Below, piece after piece: positions 1-7,396 of a DNA stretch of 37,699 nucleotides. How positions within the stretch are numbered: the first letter of the stretch is position 1; each line of letters begins with the position of its first letter. Both the position numbers and the translations under genes were made by a program. The stretch is from a virus: positions 1 through 37,699 of IMG/VR virus record IMGVR_UViG_3300042868_002849. One strand, 5' to 3'. The notes under the pieces were generated by a model that saw only the letters and a list, made by a program, of their open reading frames with translations, made no database searches and was not told the origin of the DNA.

Positions 1-127
1 AGAAAACTACGTCTTTTTGGCCTTGTTTTTAGCCGTTCTTTGGCCACGCATAGGCATCTTTGCCTCGCTCATGGCGATGGCCACGGCTTGCTTGCGATTT
101 GTGACTACAGGGCCGCCCTTGCCTGAA
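1..127. repeat. Left copy of 127-bp terminal redundancy
   Basis: Bases 1-127 are identical to bases 37573-37699. The repeat lies inside the DUF6496-like gene. An exact overlap of 127 is a common assembler k-mer length, so the simplest reading is a circularised contig rather than a biological direct terminal repeat. Confidence 0.95.
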
Positions 128-198
128 TGCAAAGAACCTGCTTTGTATTCACCCATGACTTTGCCCATTTTCTTTTGGGCCGTAGTTGATTTTTTCAT
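7..198 (-). CDS. Small basic DUF6496-like phage protein
   Basis: This 63-residue, lysine-rich protein has the core KVMGEYKAGSLHSGKGG followed by VTNRKQAVAIAMSEA. That resembles the DUF6496 family found in phage structural clusters (from memory of the family). Its function is unknown; the high positive charge would suit DNA or capsid-interior binding, which is inference only. The ATG lies 4 bases inside the end of the preceding gene (195-512) and follows a GGAG ribosome site. It is the last gene before the roughly 80-bp gap leading to the adaptor gene at 37498. The 3' half of the gene is repeated at the right end of the contig because of the assembly overlap. Confidence 0.75.
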   Translation of the reverse strand: MKKSTTAQKKMGKVMGEYKAGSLHSGKGGPVVTNRKQAVAIAMSEAKMPMRGQRTAKNKAKKT

Positions 199-512
199 AT
201 TAACTCCGTTACTGAAAATGTTGATGCCGCTACAGTTGCATCTTTAATAACAGCAATCTTTTCCCCAGGATTTACCCTAACAAGCTCAGAAAAGTTGTTA
301 GGCATCATGGGTGAAGTTGTTAGGCTTGCTGTTGGATTTGTGCCAATTTGAAAATGGCAATGTCCTAAAGAGCAAGATAAACGAACCATCGTTGTGGATG
401 CACCAAAGGCGGCCGATTGAACACTCGAGTTGGTGACAGAAAATACTTGGGCTGTACCCATAGCTGGCACACCGAAAGCCACTTGATTAGGGTCTAACTG
501 AAATGTTGACAT
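195..512 (-). CDS. Hypothetical virion-cluster protein
   Basis: A 105-residue protein rich in Ser, Thr, Val and Ala, with no membrane segment or signal peptide. Its composition and alternating hydrophobic pattern suggest a small beta-sandwich, as in head decoration or accessory virion proteins, but no family motif is recognised. Two cysteines lie close together (SCSLGHC). The stop overlaps the start of the DUF6496-like gene by 4 bases, so the two are probably translationally coupled. It lies in the leftward structural operon downstream of the capsid gene. Confidence 0.65.
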   Translation of the reverse strand: MSTFQLDPNQVAFGVPAMGTAQVFSVTNSSVQSAAFGASTTMVRLSCSLGHCHFQIGTNPTASLTTSPMMPNNFSELVRVNPGEKIAVIKDATVAASTFSVTELI

Positions 513-539
513 TATTTGCCTTTGCTAAAATTTTTCATC

Positions 540-947
540 TTAGCCCTTAGTGATAGGGCCGCCACCTTTCCACGCATCACAAGTGCGAGCCGCTGCGCAG
601 GTAAATTGGAACAGATCGCAATAGCCTAGATCGGCTGCCGCGACAAATTCTTCGTCATACGACAATTCATCTTCGTTTTCGTCCTTCTCCAAACCGCCGA
701 CAATACATTCCATCATTTTGGGTGTCTGGATAAACGCCGCGCAATTGCCGCATCTCATACCTTTGACGGTATTGGTTGGAGCGTTGTACATCGTGGCCTT
801 TTTCATCCAGAAAGCCGTATTGGCTTCATCTGGATTAGGTGGGCCATAACCGTATTCTTTAAACGCATGGTTTCGGTTTTTTAAATTGACCGAAACATCT
901 TGCGTTGCAATCGGGCAGGTTTTGCCGGTTAATAGACCGTCTTTCAT
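540..947 (-). CDS. Cysteine-rich protein with HiPIP-like iron-sulfur signature
   Basis: The protein has 135 residues and seven cysteines. The sequence shows CGNCAAF at residues 66-72, then CDLF at 110-113 and CDAW at 123-126. High-potential iron-sulfur proteins bind a [4Fe-4S] cluster with C-x2-C, then C-x-L-F, then C-x2-W in this order, so Cys66, Cys69, Cys110 and Cys123 are the proposed ligands. Cys11, Cys81 and Cys117 are extra. The segment between 81 and 110 is long and acidic compared with typical HiPIPs. There is no export signal. The start overlaps the stop of the upstream coiled-coil/membrane gene (ATGA). A structural zinc site is the main alternative. Confidence 0.6.
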   Translation of the reverse strand: MKDGLLTGKTCPIATQDVSVNLKNRNHAFKEYGYGPPNPDEANTAFWMKKATMYNAPTNTVKGMRCGNCAAFIQTPKMMECIVGGLEKDENEDELSYDEEFVAAADLGYCDLFQFTCAAARTCDAWKGGGPITKG

Positions 948-1150
948 TTAAAGAAAACCCGATCTAGGACAAATGCCGAAATGCCGCTAATGGCTGACGC
1001 AATGGCCATACCAACCCAAAAGCCGCCTTTAGACTTGTTGGCCATCGCCAATAGTTTTTTGACGTCATCACGCAAGGCAGTAACCTCGGTTTGCAGCACT
1101 TCAACCTGAGCTTCCAGCTTGCCAAATTCACGCAAATCAATGTCCGACAT
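944..1150 (-). CDS. Coiled-coil protein with one C-terminal membrane segment
   Basis: The ATG at 1150 was chosen over an in-frame ATG at 1174 because AAGGA lies at a good distance upstream. The product has 68 residues: a coiled coil (about 8-38, heptads of Leu and Val with many charged residues), then a transmembrane helix (about 45-62, beginning FWVGMAIASAISG), then a short basic tail. This soluble-coil plus single-helix layout is seen in XhlA-like or small holin-like phage proteins. Its place in the head gene cluster, far from the endolysin, makes a lysis role uncertain. Function is unassigned. Confidence 0.6.
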   Translation of the reverse strand: MSDIDLREFGKLEAQVEVLQTEVTALRDDVKKLLAMANKSKGGFWVGMAIASAISGISAFVLDRVFFK

Positions 1151-1346
1151 GACCGGTTTTCCTTGGCCTTCCAAGCCGTTTCTGCGCCTCTGGTGGCCGC
1201 ATAATTACCAAATGTTCGTCATTATCGCCCGAAGTTTCAGGCTCATCAATGCGTTCATACCCCGCATGGCCTTTCATGCTGTCGATGTCGTGCTGTTGCG
1301 TAAATTCAACAGTTTGACCGCTTTGTAAGCATCTAAAAATAGCCAT
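1137..1346 (-). CDS. Small conserved-type phage hypothetical protein
   Basis: A 69-residue soluble protein. The first half (MAIFRCLQSGQTVEFTQQHD) predicts short beta strands like a small SH3-like or KOW-like fold, and the C-terminus is basic with Gly, Arg and Lys. No catalytic motif is visible. It starts after AAAGGG just downstream of a terminator hairpin and overlaps the next gene by 14 bases. Similar short proteins occur beside capsid genes in podoviruses (recollection, not verified). No function is proposed. Confidence 0.6.
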   Translation of the reverse strand: MAIFRCLQSGQTVEFTQQHDIDSMKGHAGYERIDEPETSGDNDEHLVIMRPPEAQKRLGRPRKTGHVGH

Positions 1347-1356
1347 AAAACCCTTT

Positions 1357-1380
1357 AAAAATCAGGGGCCGAAGCCCCCG
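1357..1380 (-). terminator. Rho-independent terminator with UUCG loop
   Basis: On the minus strand a GGGGC-TTCG-GCCCC hairpin is followed at once by GATTTTT. It lies just after the gene at 1385-1711 and before the gene starting at 1346. It probably reduces rather than abolishes transcription into the downstream head genes. Confidence 0.85.
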
Positions 1381-1384
1381 ATTA

Positions 1385-1711
1385 TTACGCCAAAGAACGT
1401 GCCACAACGATGCGCAAGGTTGACGATGCTAGATCGACAGTTGCTTCCGATTCGTTTTGGATACGGAATTTAACGGTATTGGCTGCGCTGACATAGCCAG
1501 TAACAGTCAAACCTACCAAATCCACGCCCAATGATGCGCCGATAACCATATCACCGAGTGCTACGCCTGGAACGGTGACATCATCGGTTTCGCCAGCGCC
1601 ATCAACAAGCGAGCCAGCGTCGAGTGTGGCAGTGACCAGCCACGTATCAGAAAACAGGCCACGAAATTGATCGTTACCTGCGCGAACGGTTACTGCGGAT
1701 GCTGTTGCCAT
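1385..1711 (-). CDS. Putative capsid-associated (decoration or head fibre) protein
   Basis: A 108-residue protein rich in Val, Ala, Gly and Thr, predicted to be all beta, with no cysteine and no signal peptide. It is the first gene after the major capsid protein and is flanked on both sides by UUCG terminators, giving it a transcription unit of its own dosage. Head decoration proteins and capsid fibres are often encoded here, which is the basis for the proposal. No sequence motif confirms it. Confidence 0.55.
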   Translation of the reverse strand: MATASAVTVRAGNDQFRGLFSDTWLVTATLDAGSLVDGAGETDDVTVPGVALGDMVIGASLGVDLVGLTVTGYVSAANTVKFRIQNESEATVDLASSTLRIVVARSLA

Positions 1712-1732
1712 AGTAGTTCTCCCAATTAGGTT

Positions 1733-1756
1733 AAAAACCCCCGCCCGAAGGCGGGG
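1733..1756 (-). terminator. Rho-independent terminator after the capsid gene
   Basis: On the minus strand a perfect 7-bp stem CCCCGCC-TTCG-GGCGGGG is followed by GTTTTTAA. It lies 8 bases beyond the capsid gene stop. This is the strongest terminator in the window and would cap a highly abundant capsid transcript. Confidence 0.9.
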
Positions 1757-1763
1757 TGTTTAA

Positions 1764-2738
1764 TTAGGCTGGAACAGCCAAGGCGAATGCCGAGGATGAC
1801 AGAGCTGCGCCAACAGTTGCAGCAGTACGCATTGCTTTGACGCCGTACAAAGTATCAGCAGTAAACAGAGTGCCGAGGTACTCTTGTTTGTACTGAGTCT
1901 GCGAGCGAACCGCAACTTGCTCAACCAGAACCATCGAATCACGGTGACCCATCAAGCAAATACGGTCAGCGCCGGAGTTACCAGCACCAGTGTCAGCGTT
2001 TGACGAAACAAACACAGGGATACCGTACAGATTGCCGATTTCGCCATTGCGGATTGCATTGCCATCGCCGACGAATGCTTGTTCGGTGTAGCGAGCCAGA
2101 CCCATCAATGTGTTACGGCTTGATGGAGGGATAACGAAGAAACGACCGTCCATTGGTGTGTCGTTGTCATCCAAGCGCTGGATTGTGCGACGAATAGCAG
2201 CGTCAGTCAGAGCAGCAGCATTCGACGATGTCGAGTTGTAGGCTGTTGTGCCGTTTGAGCCGATAAACGCTTTGGTTGTGGTGTTGCTAGTTGCATAGTC
2301 ATCGGTGCCAACGGTTGCGCCGTTAAATGCACGACCCAATTGAACCAAGTTGGTATCTACTTGACGCGCCAGTGCATAGCCAGCATCAGCAGTGTAGAAC
2401 TGACGCATAGAATTCAACGCTTGAACTTCGGCGATGTCTTCGATCAAACGGCTGTACTCATAGTGCTTATCGATATTAACTTGTACTTCAGTGTTGCTGG
2501 CAGCAATCAGAGTCACTGCATCAGTTGCTACTTTTAACGATGCCGAACCGCGGGTTGGTGCTGGGATGTGGATCACATCGCCTTTTTTGCCACGGAAATT
2601 CATCTTCATGACCAGATTGGCCAGAACAAGATTCTTTTTGTAAGAAGCAACAATCTCATCACTCCAAATTTCTGGAACGAAGGTACCTGCGCTCGATACC
2701 GTTACGCTATTTGCGGGGGAAAATGCTGTATTTGCCAT
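1764..2738 (-). CDS. Major capsid protein
   Basis: A 324-residue protein forming the head shell. The N-terminal part (FVPEIWSDEIVASYKKNLVL, then GKKGDVIHIPAPTRG) and the middle (KHYEYSRLIEDIAEVQAL) match the pattern of HK97-fold capsid proteins of small podoviruses, in which an extended N-arm is followed by a long spine helix. The C-terminal part (QTQYKQEYLGTLFTADTLYGVKAMR) is also typical. It directly follows the scaffold gene and is followed by a strong terminator. The start is preceded by AGGAGC. Length is in the normal 310-350 range. No frameshifted extension is seen. Confidence 0.9.
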   Translation of the reverse strand: MANTAFSPANSVTVSSAGTFVPEIWSDEIVASYKKNLVLANLVMKMNFRGKKGDVIHIPAPTRGSASLKVATDAVTLIAASNTEVQVNIDKHYEYSRLIEDIAEVQALNSMRQFYTADAGYALARQVDTNLVQLGRAFNGATVGTDDYATSNTTTKAFIGSNGTTAYNSTSSNAAALTDAAIRRTIQRLDDNDTPMDGRFFVIPPSSRNTLMGLARYTEQAFVGDGNAIRNGEIGNLYGIPVFVSSNADTGAGNSGADRICLMGHRDSMVLVEQVAVRSQTQYKQEYLGTLFTADTLYGVKAMRTAATVGAALSSSAFALAVPA

Positions 2739-2764
2739 GTTAATGCTCCTAGATCAAAAGTAAG

Positions 2765-3523
2765 TTACTTGACCCGTCCCTCTTGATACGCCGACATAAT
2801 CTCATCAGATAGTGCGTCATATCGGGCTGGGTCATTCATTTTTAGCCGAATTAGGTCAGCACGACGGTAAACTCTTTTTGAACTCTCACCTGTTCCACCG
2901 CTATCAACCTGCACGGATTTCATCGTTTTTTGGCGATCCGTTGATGCTTGTTGGCTCGCTTGTTTCGTCTGAATACCACGCAACTCTTTATAGGTGGACA
3001 GCAATTCGTGCGCCGAATCAAAATCAAACTCTGCATCAGCTCGCTTGAATAAATCCAAACGAATCGGTGACGACTTAACCCAATTCACAAAACCCTCATC
3101 TCGAACAACTTGTTCAAAATCAGGATGTGCTTGAGTCAGCTTTTGTTGAGTCTGTAACGCCCTTAACTCCGATGCGGCCTTTCGAGCCTCAATGATGTCA
3201 GGGTGTCTATCAATCGTATTACGAACTGCCTTTTGTGGGTCTTCATAGAAGTCCACTTCCGGCTCTGCCTCTGCAATAGGTTGCTGCCTAGAACTGAGGT
3301 TTTGCTTAATAAGTTCATCTGCCAGTTTCCGCACTTCGCCGACTTCTTGCGCTTGGCGTCCAATGACTTTTTCCGCTTCTTGGTGCATCTTCATAACGTC
3401 TTCAAGAGACTTATTCCGATACCTTTCAGGAAGGTCTGGTTTGTCATTACCAATCGTAGAGTCTAGCTTGGCTTCTTCTGTCTCTAACTCAGAAGGCAAC
3501 TCAGTTTCTTTGTCAATCAACAT
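2765..3523 (-). CDS. Scaffolding (capsid assembly) protein
   Basis: A 252-residue, highly charged, mostly helical protein that is acidic at the N-terminus and basic near the C-terminus (residues about 215-252 contain KRVYRRADLIRLKMNDPARY). Such a charge layout, with a C-terminal helical hook that binds coat protein, is standard for scaffolds. The region ERYRNKSLEDVMKMHQEAEK near residue 33 is typical of podovirus scaffolds. It sits immediately upstream of the capsid gene with a 26-bp gap. The assignment rests on position and composition rather than a diagnostic motif. Confidence 0.8.
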   Translation of the reverse strand: MLIDKETELPSELETEEAKLDSTIGNDKPDLPERYRNKSLEDVMKMHQEAEKVIGRQAQEVGEVRKLADELIKQNLSSRQQPIAEAEPEVDFYEDPQKAVRNTIDRHPDIIEARKAASELRALQTQQKLTQAHPDFEQVVRDEGFVNWVKSSPIRLDLFKRADAEFDFDSAHELLSTYKELRGIQTKQASQQASTDRQKTMKSVQVDSGGTGESSKRVYRRADLIRLKMNDPARYDALSDEIMSAYQEGRVK

Positions 3524-3585
3524 ATTAGGTTTCCTTTTCCTGCCATCTTTTGGTTCCCAGGATCATAAACAGGCCAGTTGTCTGG

Positions 3586-3813
3586 TTATCTGTTCGCTTT
3601 TTGCTCCGCAGCGAGTTTTTCTCGATGCCTACGGTCAAATTGGGCTGCGGCAGTCGGGAATGCCCCCGACCAACCCTCCAATCTAAACGCTGGAGCAGAT
3701 ATCATGCGGTCGGCTTTGCCTCCGCATTCGCATTGAACTTGAGTCAGCTCATAACTAACCAATTTCTCAATACGATGCCCGTTCTCACAGGCAAATTCAT
3801 ACATTCGGCGCAT
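3586..3813 (-). CDS. FmdB-like small zinc-ribbon protein
   Basis: The 75-residue protein begins MRRMYEFACENGHRIEKLV and has Cys9, His13 and then a C-E-C pair (Cys28, Cys30). This matches the N-terminal zinc ribbon of FmdB-type regulatory proteins, which read YEFxCxxCGHxFE. The first knuckle has Cys-x3-His instead of Cys-x2-Cys. The C-terminus is basic and probably disordered. It overlaps the upstream gene by 17 bases and precedes the scaffold gene. In phages, proteins of this sort are usually annotated only as zinc-ribbon proteins; a regulatory role is unproven. Confidence 0.65.
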   Translation of the reverse strand: MRRMYEFACENGHRIEKLVSYELTQVQCECGGKADRMISAPAFRLEGWSGAFPTAAAQFDRRHREKLAAEQKANR

Positions 3814-4036
3814 TTAATTCCTCATAAGCGTCTGAACTGACCTGTCTCAGGTTTTTCAGCCATAGCAAAATTGAAAGTTCGCCTTTCTTGAATTGTAGAC
3901 TTTTTTCGTCTTCAACAGCAGAAAGATTATTTAACGCATTCACCATTTCGTCAATGTCTTCCACTAGATCGTGCCACCCTTTAGTGGCCATCATAGAGAA
4001 TCTATCTTCGTAGTATTTTTGCAGCTCTGGTGTCAT
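3797..4036 (-). CDS. Hypothetical helical protein
   Basis: A 79-residue, soluble, mainly helical protein (MTPELQKYYEDRFSMMATKG at the start). No membrane segment and no cysteine. It overlaps both neighbours by a few bases, which points to translational coupling. Short proteins with this start are known in small marine and freshwater podoviruses near head genes (recollection). A head-completion or chaperone role is possible but not shown. Confidence 0.65.
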   Translation of the reverse strand: MTPELQKYYEDRFSMMATKGWHDLVEDIDEMVNALNNLSAVEDEKSLQFKKGELSILLWLKNLRQVSSDAYEELNAPNV

Positions 4037-4335
4037 AGTGCTGGAATGTCTGAGCTGGTCAATGCGCCAAAGTCGGTACTAGAAATAGTGCTTAGTTGAA
4101 CGGATTCTAGTGCTGGTATATCTACAATCTCTGGCAATGTGTACTCAACCCACCGTTCCTCAGACTGACTCCACGACCAATTGCCCTCTGGCTTAGGATC
4201 ACGAATAATCCAACCTGGTGGATACCACCACACTACCTCTTTGCCTTCAGGACACTCAGGCGCATCAGCCACTTCAATCCAGCCTTCTGTGCCATCCGTT
4301 TCAGGTTTTGGAATAGAACCGTTTTTAGAAAACAT
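4033..4335 (-). CDS. Hypothetical protein downstream of fibre genes
   Basis: A 100-residue acidic protein with a Trp-rich middle (VVWWYPPGWIIRDP, then NWSWSQSEERW). The C-terminal 30 residues contain DIPAL twice with Thr/Ser-rich spacers, resembling a degenerate ALTSSDI-type repeat. It follows the LamG fibre gene by 7 bp, so a fibre-associated or fibre-chaperone role is plausible from position only. No family is recognised with confidence. Confidence 0.55.
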   Translation of the reverse strand: MFSKNGSIPKPETDGTEGWIEVADAPECPEGKEVVWWYPPGWIIRDPKPEGNWSWSQSEERWVEYTLPEIVDIPALESVQLSTISSTDFGALTSSDIPAL

Positions 4336-4342
4336 AAGTCAC

Positions 4343-6388
4343 CTATTGGGTGGGAAATGCTGCTGTTGGGGTAGTGATAGTCCTAGCTACACCGTTTGTA
4401 ACTCTAATATCATCAATATAACCATTAAAAGGCTGATTAGTTAAATCTGCACTTGATCCAACAACATTTCTAGTGTCGTTAGTCATTAATGATGAAGTTG
4501 CTGACGTTAATGTATATGTTCCAATTGAAGAACCATCTATATACACAGTCACCGTTGCTCCAGACCTAGTAACAGCTAAGTAATACCAAGTGTTTGCGCT
4601 TAATGCTGAACCTAACCCTGTCGATGTATCATCAAACTTCCAAGAGGAACCAGTTTCAGATATTTGTAGTCCTATTTTCCCATTAGCCAAAAAGTTTATG
4701 TTACAAGCTCCATAATTCGTAGCAATCGCGTTCCAACAAAGCATAATCTGTCTTGTTGTTGCTGTTGTTGTTCTAAACCAAAATTCTATAGTCCAGTTTC
4801 CAGCACCAAAACGAGTAGTTGCAGTAGATGGCATGAAAAGAGCATCACCAGTACCATCAAACGCCATGCTAGTAGTACCCCACTTCGCCTGTGTCGTGCT
4901 TACCTGTGCATTGCCAACAGTCTCTAAATCATTCTTAGCAGTAGAGTCGAAGATGCCGGAGTTGGTGGCAGATAGAAGTAATACCGTATTTGTAATTGCC
5001 GTAGGTGGTGCAGTTGGTGGGGTAAAGTTTGTCGTATAAACTGCTGTACCGTTTACAACTCTTGCACCAAAAATATATCCATTAGTAAAATTTAAATTTC
5101 CAGCACTTCCACCTCTAGTTGCTATACCAACTGGATTTGTTACGGATCTAATGCTTCCAGCAATTGAGCTAGAACCAACAGAAGCACCATTTAAATATAA
5201 CGTAACTGTTGAACCATTGCGTACTGCTGCAATATGGTTCCAACAATTAAGAGAATATGTTGAGCTACTTGTTATGGTTGTTGGTGTGCTTACATTAAAA
5301 GTAAATGTAGGAGTTGATGTAGAGCCATCAGAAGCCATTAACTGCCACGATGAATTTGGGTCATTGGCTGATTGCCATTGGCTAATAAAAGACCCACTAG
5401 ATGAACTAGCAGTCTGATAGAACCAACATTCAATAGTGAAGTTATTACTTCCAAGATTAAAAGCAGCGTTATTAGGAGCTGTTAGATAATCTCCACTTGC
5501 ATCAAAATACCCACTACCACCTACTACAGCAGGATCGTATGCAGCAGTAGGAGCAAATGGGCTGAAGGCTTGGACTGAAACTGTGCTATTAAGAGTAATA
5601 GCAAACGCATTTGATGAAGCATCTAGGAATCTATTGCTTTGGCATGTCAGCAATGACGTACCGCTGATTGCTGTTAATGGTGTAGTGCTTGGAGTGAATG
5701 CTGATGTATAAACAGCAGTGCCTTTAACTATACGAACATTTGAAATGTAACCAGTGTATGGATTACCTCCGTCAGTCGCTGCTGCTCCTATACACAAACT
5801 ATTAGAAGAAGCATAAACACTACCACTTGCAGTTACTGGTGTTCCTGATACTGCTCCATTCACATATAGCGTCCATGTATTACCACTTCTTACTAGTGCT
5901 ATATGCGTCCAAGTGTTTGGAGTTGGTGTGGCTCCAGTTATTTGTACAGCCCATGAAGAACCTGTGTACGACACATAAACTTTTAAAACACCCGACTCTA
6001 TAGTTATCTGTGGAAATTGACTGTAATTTGAGCCAGTAGAACGCTTATCAAATAAACCGCCAGTTTGAGATGCTGCTGTTGGGTATATCCACATTTCTTG
6101 TGTGGCATCACCGCTTCCAAAATCAAAAGCACTATTAGAAGCAACACTTAAAAATGGAGAAGCTGAAAAATAATTACTCCACCCAGTCTGACTAAACGGC
6201 GTAAATGTTCCCTGCGTAGTATTACCGTTCCTAGTAATCGTGAAGTTATTAGTCGAGCTATCTAAGAACGTATTGTTCTGCGCTCCGTTAGTGCTGCTAG
6301 TGTTGAGCAGTAACGTGGTCAGGTTAAAGTAAGCGTCCTTAATTGCAGACGCTGCACCTGCCAACAATAAATTAAGAACGCCACTCAT
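4343..6388 (-). CDS. Tail fibre or receptor-binding protein with three LamG-like lectin domains
   Basis: A 681-residue protein. The ATG at 6388 overlaps the stop of the upstream fibre gene (TAATG) and is preferred over an in-frame ATG at 6418. After a short hydrophobic N-terminus, three concanavalin A/LamG-like jelly-roll units are visible, at about 50-245, 285-470 and 490-675. Each carries FTIECW- or WTIEFW-type strands, then a W-x-H-I-A-[AL]-V-R-x-G-x-x-x-T-L-Y-[LV]-N-G strand, then an Asn-Gly-Tyr-Ile strand near its end. Such domains bind glycans, so the protein probably recognises host surface polysaccharide. It is rich in Ser, Thr and Asn and lacks cysteines apart from a few. No enzymatic motif is seen. 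Confidence 0.8.
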   Translation of the reverse strand: MSGVLNLLLAGAASAIKDAYFNLTTLLLNTSSTNGAQNNTFLDSSTNNFTITRNGNTTQGTFTPFSQTGWSNYFSASPFLSVASNSAFDFGSGDATQEMWIYPTAASQTGGLFDKRSTGSNYSQFPQITIESGVLKVYVSYTGSSWAVQITGATPTPNTWTHIALVRSGNTWTLYVNGAVSGTPVTASGSVYASSNSLCIGAAATDGGNPYTGYISNVRIVKGTAVYTSAFTPSTTPLTAISGTSLLTCQSNRFLDASSNAFAITLNSTVSVQAFSPFAPTAAYDPAVVGGSGYFDASGDYLTAPNNAAFNLGSNNFTIECWFYQTASSSSGSFISQWQSANDPNSSWQLMASDGSTSTPTFTFNVSTPTTITSSSTYSLNCWNHIAAVRNGSTVTLYLNGASVGSSSIAGSIRSVTNPVGIATRGGSAGNLNFTNGYIFGARVVNGTAVYTTNFTPPTAPPTAITNTVLLLSATNSGIFDSTAKNDLETVGNAQVSTTQAKWGTTSMAFDGTGDALFMPSTATTRFGAGNWTIEFWFRTTTATTRQIMLCWNAIATNYGACNINFLANGKIGLQISETGSSWKFDDTSTGLGSALSANTWYYLAVTRSGATVTVYIDGSSIGTYTLTSATSSLMTNDTRNVVGSSADLTNQPFNGYIDDIRVTNGVARTITTPTAAFPTQ

Positions 6389-7386
6389 TAGGTCAACCCC
6401 GATCCTGAAATGATCCACGTTGTAGAGGTCATCTTGATTGCTGATGCCATACCGTACTGAGCGAGTGATCTGCTGCCAGTAGTACCCGGCCCAGCCAAAT
6501 ACATTGTGTCACTTGTGATTGCAATCGTTACTACTTGGCTAGTCATGTTGATAAACGTCAGCACAGTACCCAATGGATAAGCCACGTTTGCATTTGAATC
6601 AATCGTGAATGTTCGTGCGTTTGCGTCTGTTGATGGGTGGAATATAACTTTGCCAGAATCAGCTAACACAGTTGTGTATGCAGCAGACTTACTTGAAATA
6701 GGTACATTCTTAAATCCAACAGCATCAGTGCCATCAGCAGTACAGTTGGTTAAAGCACCGCTACTTGGCGTACCCAATGCACCACCGGGTGCAACGTAGT
6801 CTGTGCCAGCAGTAGCATTCGCCAACGCGCCGCCGCTATTAGCCTTCAATAATGCTGTGCCACTTGGTGGTGCTAGATAATCTGTTCCTGCTGTGGCCGC
6901 AGTAAACGCGCTCGTTCCATTGCCTTTCAACACACCGGTCAATGTAGTTGCGCCTGTACCACCGTTGCCAACAGGTAGAGTGCCGCTGACTTGCGTTGTT
7001 AAACTAACCGCGCCGATAACTGTTTTTAAGTTACCGTTGGAATCAAACACCCCGTCGGTTGTCCATGTATCGCCGACAGCCAACGTCACTTTAGCGATTG
7101 TGCGCTGTGTGGCGTTGTTGTCGTACTTAACAAATAAGGTAACCGCTGCGGTGTCGCCGTTATAGATCGTAATGTCTTTAATTACGCGGCGGTTTGACCC
7201 TGACGGCGCTGGCACAACGCTTACATCCGTTGAACCATTTAATGCGCCATCGGTTGCGCCCTCGGTAATGCCAGACCCAGCACTGTCAGCGTAAGTGGAA
7301 ACAAACGTCGGGTTGGTCGTGGCTGCTGCGCCAGACATGGCCACTTGAATGCTGATGGTGGTCGCATCTAAAACTAAAGTCTTCAT
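6388..7386 (-). CDS. Tail fibre-like protein
   Basis: A 332-residue protein. The N-terminal 120 residues look like a compact beta domain (ITIYNGDTAAVTLFVKYDN). The centre holds glycine-rich, low-complexity fibre segments such as GTLPVGNGGTGATTL and AGTDYVAPGGALGTPSSGAL. The C-terminal domain (about 230-332) has FTIDSNANVAYPLGTVLTFI, a pattern common at the ends of phage fibre shafts. Its middle is similar in protein and DNA to the upstream collagen-like fibre, which suggests duplication or recombination. The start follows GAGAGG. It is probably a trimeric shaft or adaptor for the LamG fibre encoded next. Confidence 0.75.
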   Translation of the reverse strand: MKTLVLDATTISIQVAMSGAAATTNPTFVSTYADSAGSGITEGATDGALNGSTDVSVVPAPSGSNRRVIKDITIYNGDTAAVTLFVKYDNNATQRTIAKVTLAVGDTWTTDGVFDSNGNLKTVIGAVSLTTQVSGTLPVGNGGTGATTLTGVLKGNGTSAFTAATAGTDYLAPPSGTALLKANSGGALANATAGTDYVAPGGALGTPSSGALTNCTADGTDAVGFKNVPISSKSAAYTTVLADSGKVIFHPSTDANARTFTIDSNANVAYPLGTVLTFINMTSQVVTIAITSDTMYLAGPGTTGSRSLAQYGMASAIKMTSTTWIISGSGLT

Positions 7387-7396
7387 TATTTACCTC

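Noticed and set aside
1-127. Biological direct terminal repeat
   Set aside because: The length equals a common assembly k-mer and the repeat lies inside a gene; circular closure is simpler.
944-1150. Calling the coiled-coil/membrane protein the holin
   Set aside because: It is far from the endolysin in the head gene cluster; better holin candidates lie at 27874-28320 and 29099-29392.
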